A stretch of 64,000 nucleotides of DNA from NCBI GenBank assembly GCA_031415055.1, contig JANOQZ010000021.1:124001-188000 (forward strand), read 5' to 3'. Below, one piece after another: positions 58,719-64,000 of the stretch. The translations under genes were made by a program, and so were the position numbers. Numbering within the stretch: the first letter of the stretch is position 1; the number at the start of each line of letters is the position of its first letter. The notes below the pieces were generated by a model. That model searched no databases. It was not told the DNA's origin and saw only the letters and a list, made by a program, of their open reading frames with translations. Origin of the DNA: JANMOK01 sp031415055 (GTDB lineage Bacteria; Pseudomonadota; Alphaproteobacteria; Rhodobacterales; Rhodobacteraceae).

Positions 58719-59387
58719 ATGCGCACCTACAACACCGCCACCACCAACTATCTGACGGCACGCGCGGGGGTGATCGCGCGGCATCTGGTGTGGATCACGG
58801 CCAAGGATCGATCGACCGGAGTGCCACAATCGATTGGGATCTGGAACGGCGACGATGACCAGGTGATCACGGTGGATGCGGTGGCGCGGACCTATCTGGC
58901 CAAGGGCGCGTTGCTGGACCTGCCGCCGATGACCTATCAGGCAGGGCTGTTTGTGCGCAGCTATGAGATTCAGACCTCGCCCTTAGCGCAGCCAATCATT
59001 GATGCGATCCGGCTTTATGACGCGCGATTGGCACCAATCGAAATTCACCGGGTTTTGCTGGATACCAGCAGCCGGGCAATTATCGACACGCCTTACCGTA
59101 TGTTCAAGGGATGGATCGACGATGTCGCTATCTCGACCCCGTCGATTTCGGGCGAGAGTATCTGCACCCTGAAATGCGTCACCTCGGCACGGGCGCTGAC
59201 CCGCACAGTGACCCTGAAAAAGTCGGATGACAGTCAGCGACGCCGCTCCAACGACCAGTTCCGCCGCGATGCCGAATTGTCCAATGCGATTGATGTTTTT
59301 TGGGGCGAGGAGCGTCACAAATCGACGGCAATGTCGTCGCACAAGTCCGTGCCGGTGCTCAAGTATTTTCAGAAATGGGTGAACTGA
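58719..59387 (+). CDS. tail hub protein, DUF2163-like
   Basis: Protein of 222 aa with ARHLVWITAKDRSTGVPQSIGIWNGDDD and ISGESICTLKCVTSARALTRTVTLKKSDDSQRRR, the beta-rich iron-sulfur-hub-like layout of GTA gp13/DUF2163 proteins. The C-terminus loses the usual cysteine cluster, so iron-sulfur binding is doubtful. It overlaps the next gene start by one base (TGATG). Confidence 0.72.
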   Translation: MRTYNTATTNYLTARAGVIARHLVWITAKDRSTGVPQSIGIWNGDDDQVITVDAVARTYLAKGALLDLPPMTYQAGLFVRSYEIQTSPLAQPIIDAIRLYDARLAPIEIHRVLLDTSSRAIIDTPYRMFKGWIDDVAISTPSISGESICTLKCVTSARALTRTVTLKKSDDSQRRRSNDQFRRDAELSNAIDVFWGEERHKSTAMSSHKSVPVLKYFQKWVN

Positions 59388-59791
59388 TGCAGCGGTTCGA
59401 GGACTGGCGCAGCCGCCTTTTGGACACCCTGCAGGCAGCGGTGCATCGGCCGTTCCGTCCGGGCGAGCACGATTGCGCATTGTTTGCTGCGGACTGTGTT
59501 TTGGCGATGACCGGCCACGATCTGGCGGCACCTTTTCGGGGCAAATACCGGACGATCAAAGCGGGAATTACCGCCACCAAAAAAGCCGGGCTGATTGACC
59601 ACGTGGGTGTAGCGGCAAACGCATTGACCGAGGTCCATCCGGCTTACGCGCAAGTTGGTGACTTGGCCGTGCTGATGGACGGCACCCATGCGGTTCTGGG
59701 CGTTGTGCAGGGCGCTATGATCTATGTGCTGAAGGCCGAAGGCTTGGGTTTGATGCCCTTGACCGACGCTGTGCGGGCGTTTCGGGTATGA
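59387..59791 (+). CDS. NlpC/P60-like tail peptidase (DUF6950 type)
   Basis: Protein of 134 aa. PFRPGEHDCALFAADCVLAMTG (near residues 22-43) holds the candidate nucleophile Cys, and VGDLAVLMDGTHAVLGVV (near 90) holds His. This is the layout of the small phage peptidase that follows the hub protein in GTA-like tails and opens peptidoglycan on injection. Start ATG 59387 (TGATG) is preferred over 59375. Confidence 0.75.
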   Translation: MQRFEDWRSRLLDTLQAAVHRPFRPGEHDCALFAADCVLAMTGHDLAAPFRGKYRTIKAGITATKKAGLIDHVGVAANALTEVHPAYAQVGDLAVLMDGTHAVLGVVQGAMIYVLKAEGLGLMPLTDAVRAFRV

Positions 59792-62628
59792 GGATCGTTC
59801 TAACAGCGCTGTGGCTCCTCTTGGCGTTTGCCGCCCCGGCACAGGCAGGGCCGGTGATTGCGGCGCTGGGCGCTGCCTTTGCGGGCGTCAGTGCCTTTAT
59901 CGCCACGCTTGGTCCCATTGGAGCCGCCATCGTCAAACTTGGCATTTCCATTGCCCTGCAATCGCTGCTGCAGGTCTTTCAGAAGAAACCGGTGCCGCCG
60001 GGGATCAAGACCGAGTTCACCACCGGCGGTGGCGTCAATCCGGTAAGTTTCGTTCTGGGCCGCTATGCCACGGCGGGCAATTTCGTCTGCCCGCCGATGT
60101 CGCACGGCTATTCTGGCAAGGTGCCCAATGCCTATCTCACCTATGTGATTGATGTCGGCGACGTGCCGGTCAGCGGCCTCAACGGCGTAATTATCAACGA
60201 CGAATACATCACCCTCGGCGGTACTCCCAGCCCAGACGGTTATGGCTATCCGGTCAATCAGATGATCGGGCGGGCATGGGTGAAGTTTCTCGACGGAACC
60301 CAAGTGGCGGCCGATTCCATGCTGCTGGCGAAATACGCCGCATATCCCGACCGGCCTTGGACCAGCGCGATGATCGGGCTGGGGGTTCCCTGCGTGATCT
60401 GCACCTTCCGATTCGACCGCAAAGTGTTCAGCGGCTTGCCGAAAGTCAAGTTCGTGGTCGATGGTCTGAAGCTGTACGATCCGCGCGCGGATACTTCGGT
60501 GGGCGGTTCGGGCGCGCAGCGCTGGGCCACGCCGAGCACTTGGGCATTCACGCTCAATCCGATGGTGATGATTTATAACATCCTGCGCGGCATCACCCTG
60601 CCAGACGGCACGATCTGGGGTGGCGAGAGCGCCGCCGCCGATTTGCCACTGGCCAACTGGTTTGCGGGGATGAATGCGTGCGATGTGGCGGTAAACATCC
60701 TGCCGGCTGGCACCGAGCCAGCGTATCGCGCAGGGCTGGAAGTCAGCGTCGACCAAGAGCCTATTGACGTGATTGCCGAGTTGCTGAAGGCCTGTTCGGG
60801 CCAGATGTGCGAGATCGGCGGCGTCTGGAAAATTCAGGTCGGGCCACCGGCCAGCCCGGTTTATTTCATGACCGACGCCGATATCATCGTGACCAGCGAG
60901 CAGAGTTTCACGCCCTTTCCGGGGCTGGATCAGACCTTCAACGGGATACAATCCAGCCATCCCGACCCCGTCAGCCTGTGGCAAGCCAAGGACGCTCCAC
61001 CACGGTTCAATTCGACCTATGAGACGCAGGACCAGTCGCGCCGCCTGATCGCCAATCTGCCGCTGAACGCTGTGCCATATCCAAAACAGGTGCAGCGCCT
61101 GATGCGGGCCTATATCCGCGACGAGCGCCAGTTTCGCCGCCACACAATGGTACTGCCTCCTGACGCCGCGATTCTGGAACCGCTGGACACGACTTCATGG
61201 ACCAGCGCTCGGAACGGCTACACGTCCAAGCTGTTCGAGGTGGGCCAAGTTGACGACAGCATGATGACGCTGAACCAGACGATTTCGGAGCGTGAGCGCG
61301 ATTCGACCGACTATGACTGGGGCACCGGCGACGAGATCGCCGTTAATGCAGGTCGCACCGGGGCAACGCCGCCGGTCAGCCAGGCAGTGCCAAGTTGGGC
61401 GGTTGCTGTGGCCTCGGTTTCGGACGGTGCGGGCCTGCCCAGACGGCCTGCGGTGGCGTTGAGTTGGGACGGCGATCAGGATGATGTTCGCGGCCTGATG
61501 TTCGAGGTTCGTGCGCAAGCCACCGGCATTGTGGTTGCCACGGGTTCGACAATGGATGTGGCGGGCGGTAGTTTCGTGGTCTCGCCCGGCATCCTGCCGG
61601 TCACTCAATATGAAGCGCGCGGCAAATTCATCGCCGACCGCACGATGGACTGGTCGGCCTGGACGGCGGCCTCTGGGCCGACAGGGTCGCTTTATGTGAT
61701 CAACGCCGATCTGTTGGTGGGCGGACGCGGTTCGGCGCTGAATTCCGACCCGGACACGATTGATATTTCGGCATGGGCGGGGGCGGGGATTTCGATTGTC
61801 ACCGACACTGCCGCACCCAGCGGATTGACGGTGTTGTCTTGCGCAACGACCAATGCGGTTCTGAGCCTGCCGTTCGACATCAACCCAGCGAAGAACTATA
61901 CGCTGAGCATCTTCGTCAAGCAGCACAGTGGCACCACTACGATGACGCTGGCGGCGGGTTTCAAGAATTCAGCCGGTGCCGCAGTGGTTCCGACCGGCTG
62001 GCCCGGCAGCGATGCGACCTATGCCAAGTTTGGGCTTTTGGGGGTGACCGGCCCTGCGGGATATACCGAATACCGGATCAGCTTTGGACCCGATGAGGTG
62101 GCGCAGATACCAGCCAGCGCAAAGACCTTGGTGATCGGCCTGTTGGCGAACACCACCGGTGGTTCTGGGGTGCAGCGCATCACCGAGGCGCGGGTGGTGG
62201 AGAAGCAGCAGCGGGACCATCTGATTGACGGTGCGGTTACTGATACGTGGCAAGTGATCGATACCGCCGCCTATACGCGATACACCGGCGATCTCGTCAT
62301 CTTTACATTGACTTTGGGGCCGCTTGCGCCGGGCACCATCTTGAAGCGCGGCATCTCGTTTGAGGCGCGCGGCGGTGTGGCAGACGATCGAGATTGGGAA
62401 CTGCAGGCACGCAAGCAGGTTTTGGGCGGCGCTTGGGAGGCCTGGTACACCGTTGATTCATGGAACGAGGCCCCTGGGTCGGCATGGACCATCAGAAGTA
62501 GCAGCGGCACGCTTTCGGGGGCTTTCGACAATTTCCAATACCGCTTTGTCTATAAGGATAGTGCCGGAACCGGCGGCATAGACACCCTGACCAACATCTA
62601 CCTCACTGTCGTTCGGGTGACGAAATGA
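59788..62628 (+). CDS. tail-tip/host-specificity protein
   Basis: Large tail protein of 946 aa in the J/GTA gp15 slot. It begins with a Sec-like signal (MRIVLTALWLLLAFAAPAQA) and a hydrophobic region, unusual for a virion protein. The central part FVCPPMSHGY...LTYVIDVGDVPVSGL and YNILRGITLPDGTIWGGES...FAGMNACD matches phage tail-tip baseplate domains. The C-terminal third has beta-sandwich repeats (PAVALSWDGDQDDVRGLMFEVRAQ, fibronectin III-like) probably facing the receptor. Confidence 0.82.
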   Translation: MRIVLTALWLLLAFAAPAQAGPVIAALGAAFAGVSAFIATLGPIGAAIVKLGISIALQSLLQVFQKKPVPPGIKTEFTTGGGVNPVSFVLGRYATAGNFVCPPMSHGYSGKVPNAYLTYVIDVGDVPVSGLNGVIINDEYITLGGTPSPDGYGYPVNQMIGRAWVKFLDGTQVAADSMLLAKYAAYPDRPWTSAMIGLGVPCVICTFRFDRKVFSGLPKVKFVVDGLKLYDPRADTSVGGSGAQRWATPSTWAFTLNPMVMIYNILRGITLPDGTIWGGESAAADLPLANWFAGMNACDVAVNILPAGTEPAYRAGLEVSVDQEPIDVIAELLKACSGQMCEIGGVWKIQVGPPASPVYFMTDADIIVTSEQSFTPFPGLDQTFNGIQSSHPDPVSLWQAKDAPPRFNSTYETQDQSRRLIANLPLNAVPYPKQVQRLMRAYIRDERQFRRHTMVLPPDAAILEPLDTTSWTSARNGYTSKLFEVGQVDDSMMTLNQTISERERDSTDYDWGTGDEIAVNAGRTGATPPVSQAVPSWAVAVASVSDGAGLPRRPAVALSWDGDQDDVRGLMFEVRAQATGIVVATGSTMDVAGGSFVVSPGILPVTQYEARGKFIADRTMDWSAWTAASGPTGSLYVINADLLVGGRGSALNSDPDTIDISAWAGAGISIVTDTAAPSGLTVLSCATTNAVLSLPFDINPAKNYTLSIFVKQHSGTTTMTLAAGFKNSAGAAVVPTGWPGSDATYAKFGLLGVTGPAGYTEYRISFGPDEVAQIPASAKTLVIGLLANTTGGSGVQRITEARVVEKQQRDHLIDGAVTDTWQVIDTAAYTRYTGDLVIFTLTLGPLAPGTILKRGISFEARGGVADDRDWELQARKQVLGGAWEAWYTVDSWNEAPGSAWTIRSSSGTLSGAFDNFQYRFVYKDSAGTGGIDTLTNIYLTVVRVTK

Positions 62629-63017
62629 TCCACTACGCATTTCTCGACCCAACGGGTGTCTATGTGGTCAGTGCCGGTGATGCGAAATCGGTGCCCGACG
62701 GGGCGGTTGAAGCGCCGTTCAGGTCGGATCGTCTGATTGGCATGATGCTGGTCGAGGATGCTTGGCTGGATCGCCCGCGACTGGCGGAGCCGACGGTGGT
62801 GTATCCGGTGGGTGGCGGCGCGACGGTTGAGTTTGCGGGGCTGCCGGCAGGGACCGTGGCCGAAGTGGTGGATGTCGAAACGGGTGAAATGTTGGCTTCG
62901 CTGCCCGAAGAAGGTGGAAGCCTGATGGTCGAACTGCTCGATGCAGGTGGCTATCGGATCGAAACCACGCCACCGCCGCCGCACCTCAAACATCGCTTGC
63001 AAGTGGTGGTGCCATGA
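62625..63017 (+). CDS. hypothetical tail-associated protein
   Basis: Beta-rich protein of 130 aa, ATGA-coupled at both ends. Segments VVYPVGGGATVEFAGLPAGTVAEVVDVETGEML and LLDAGGYRIETTPPPPHL resemble a small carbohydrate-binding or connector domain. No family recognised. Possibly a spike adaptor. Confidence 0.6.
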   Translation: MIHYAFLDPTGVYVVSAGDAKSVPDGAVEAPFRSDRLIGMMLVEDAWLDRPRLAEPTVVYPVGGGATVEFAGLPAGTVAEVVDVETGEMLASLPEEGGSLMVELLDAGGYRIETTPPPPHLKHRLQVVVP

Positions 63018-63235
63018 CCGTCGTTCGCCGAAATGCGACAATCGATTTCACGGCGCTGATGGTTGCGCGTGAGGCAGCCAAAAAGGATGTCGCTGCCGAA
63101 GGCCTGCTGACCGACGCCACGAAGGCGCTGATCGACGTGTTCGCGCCGCTGCTGATCGCGGCTGACCCGCTGAATTTTCCAACCGAAGCCGCAGTTCGGG
63201 CGCGCGTGAAACAGAGAATTAGGGCGCGGCTTTAG
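63014..63235 (+). CDS. small helical phage tail protein
   Basis: Helical product of 73 aa (IDFTALMVAREAAKKDVAAEGLL, then ALIDVFAPLLIAADPLNFPTEAAVRARVKQRI). It starts in an ATGA overlap. No family recognised. Confidence 0.55.
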   Translation: MTVVRRNATIDFTALMVAREAAKKDVAAEGLLTDATKALIDVFAPLLIAADPLNFPTEAAVRARVKQRIRARL

Positions 63236-63279
63236 AGCACGCCGATCAAACCAACCTTGTTGCTAAGGAGGCACAAGAA

Positions 63280-63333
63280 ATGACCAGAGCCGATGCCACA
63301 ACCGATAATTCGAAACCCAAAGAAGGAAACTGA
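63280..63333 (+). CDS. 17-aa leader-like ORF before the spike gene
   Basis: ATG 63280 has an AAGGAGG site 9 bp upstream (63265-63271), the best ribosome site in this stretch, but the frame ends after 17 codons (MTRADATTDNSKPKEGN). The spike gene starts 4 bp later. It may be a translated leader that helps load ribosomes, or chance. Confidence 0.3.
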   Translation: MTRADATTDNSKPKEGN

Positions 63334-63336
63334 AAC

Positions 63337-64000
63337 ATGGAATACATCGTCAATAATCGGGCTGAATTGGACACACGTTTCGCAGCGGCAGTTGCGGGCG
63401 ACGTGCTGAAACTTCACGCTGGCCCATATGGCAAGATCAACTTTGCCCGTCGATTTGCTGCGCGGGTCGGGGTTGTTGCCCTGGATGCGAATAATCCCCC
63501 TGTGTTCACCCAAATCGAAGTCACAGGAAAGCATATCGCTATTCTTGATCTAGCGGTCCTCGGTGATCCACTTGCGCGTAAAAAACGCGGCATTGACGTT
63601 CACGATGCAGAGGACATTCTGGTCCAAAATTGTGACGTGAAAGATTTCATCGACCTGATTTGCACGTTTTCTTCGAAGCGTGTGCAGATCATAGAAAATA
63701 CCGTGGATAACATGGTGTCGGATTGCTTCAAGGTCGGCAATTCCAGCTATGTCAGTCTCATCGACAATATCTATGGTGGTCACTGCTTTGCACTTCCAGA
63801 TACGCATTCCGATTTCATGCAGTTTCAAGGTTTGCCGTCCAACCACGTCGTTGTGCGCGGCAATGTGATGCTGCCGCAAAATCGCTTTGACACACAGGGT
63901 GTTTTTGTAGCGGGCGACGGCGGGCATTCCCACATTCTGATCGAAGAAAACATCCTTCACACCAAAATGGCGCGAGGCATCACCGTTGATTCGATTGCCG
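63337..64000 (+). CDS. tail spike, right-handed beta-helix (3' partial)
   Basis: At least 221 residues are visible, with no stop before the window end. It has the regular beta-helix rhythm of short strands with ...VTGKHIAILDLAVLG, DAEDILVQNCDVKDFIDLI, KRVQIIENTVDNMVSDCFKVGN and HVVVRGNVM repeats, typical of pectate-lyase-like tail spikes that bind or cut surface polysaccharide. A GAAGGAA site precedes ATG 63337. Confidence 0.75.
   Translation, partial: MEYIVNNRAELDTRFAAAVAGDVLKLHAGPYGKINFARRFAARVGVVALDANNPPVFTQIEVTGKHIAILDLAVLGDPLARKKRGIDVHDAEDILVQNCDVKDFIDLICTFSSKRVQIIENTVDNMVSDCFKVGNSSYVSLIDNIYGGHCFALPDTHSDFMQFQGLPSNHVVVRGNVMLPQNRFDTQGVFVAGDGGHSHILIEENILHTKMARGITVDSIA

Larger units (their letters stand above)
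28615..64000 (+). mobile_element. Mu-like transposable prophage with siphovirus tail (right end outside window)
   Basis: More than 35 kb of phage genes in one block. It has a Mu-type left end, an S24 repressor facing a Ner-like gene, MuA transposase and MuB, GemA, a Mor-like activator, lysis genes and Mu-type head genes (gp27-gp30, G, I/Z, T, gp35-gp37). A non-contractile tail module follows: tube, G/GT chaperone, tape measure, distal tail, tail tip, spike. This mix matches transposable siphoviruses such as RcapMu of Rhodobacter. All essential genes look intact, so the element may be functional. The GC content is clearly higher than in the host flank. Confidence 0.93.

Noticed and set aside
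59800..61143. 447-codon frame on the - strand
   Set aside because: Antisense shadow of the GC-rich tail-tip gene; no family features and Arg/His-rich product.
1..64000. tRNA, rRNA or CRISPR array
   Set aside because: No cloverleaf with a TTCGAATCC-type arm, no rRNA-like conserved runs and no regularly spaced direct repeats were seen; the only tandem repeat is the two-unit prophage end.

Overview
The window reads as an alphaproteobacterial chromosome, most likely Rhodobacterales. The reasons are HspQ, a DUF2794 protein, divergent hemC/hemE, a zur-znuC-znuB operon under an alphaproteobacterial-type Zur box, and a Mu-like prophage of the kind known from Rhodobacter (RcapMu). The host part (1-28614) has moderate GC. 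The prophage (28615 to beyond 64000) is visibly GC-richer.

Host region. 1-4418 is a peptide/opine-type ABC importer: the end of the binding protein, two permeases and a fused two-domain ATPase. 4424-6488 holds divergent hemC and hemE. 6719-10063 carries a polysaccharide-control trio: a GspA/ExeA-like ATPase, a Wzz-type chain-length protein and a BY-kinase-like ATPase. 10188-13826 is a coupled trio of a TPP enzyme of acetolactate synthase type, a uronate dehydrogenase-like SDR and a FOXRED1-like FAD oxidoreductase. These are followed by an OmpA-like protein, zur-znuC-znuB, a lysozyme-fold lipoprotein, hspQ, a 518-bp gap with two look-alike hairpins, a DUF2794 gene, an NlpC/P60 hydrolase with a leucyl aminopeptidase, a degenerate Hpt-like protein, a DUF4139 protein, asd, an MFS transporter, a DUF3179 protein, a small conserved protein divergent from an HTH regulator, and a CBU_0592-type membrane protein gene.

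Prophage. The CBU_0592 gene is cut near its 5' end by the prophage left end at 28615 (5'-TG, then two identical 20-bp repeats 22 bp apart). The layout is: accessory genes (Dam methylase, exported Sel1-repeat protein); S24 repressor with divergent early promoter and operators; Ner-like regulator, HU, MuA, MuB; an early/middle block (winged-helix and HTH proteins, DUF3164, GemA, a DNA methylase, an ASCH-like protein, HNH nuclease, Mor-like activator); lysis (GH24 endolysin with a C-terminal membrane anchor, 3TM holin); and a Mu-type head module (gp26-like, gp27-like, terminase, portal, gp30/F-like with a C-terminal PBECR-like nuclease domain, gpG, protease with internal scaffold start, decoration protein, major head protein, gp35-gp37-like). 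The tail is not the contractile Mu tail. It is a non-contractile, siphovirus/GTA-like tail: tube protein, chaperone with a perfect -1 slippery heptamer giving a G/GT pair, tape measure, distal tail proteins, NlpC-like protein, large tail-tip protein and the start of a beta-helix spike. The right end lies outside the window. Apart from dam and the repressor, all phage genes are on the + strand, with many ATGA/GTGA/TGATG couplings.

The observations most worth a second look are the paired hairpins sharing a 14-nt loop motif (18034-18304), the GGGAAAC frameshift site, the left-end repeats, the late-promoter-like motif shared by two late operons, and the two paralogous early proteins with a QExxE motif.
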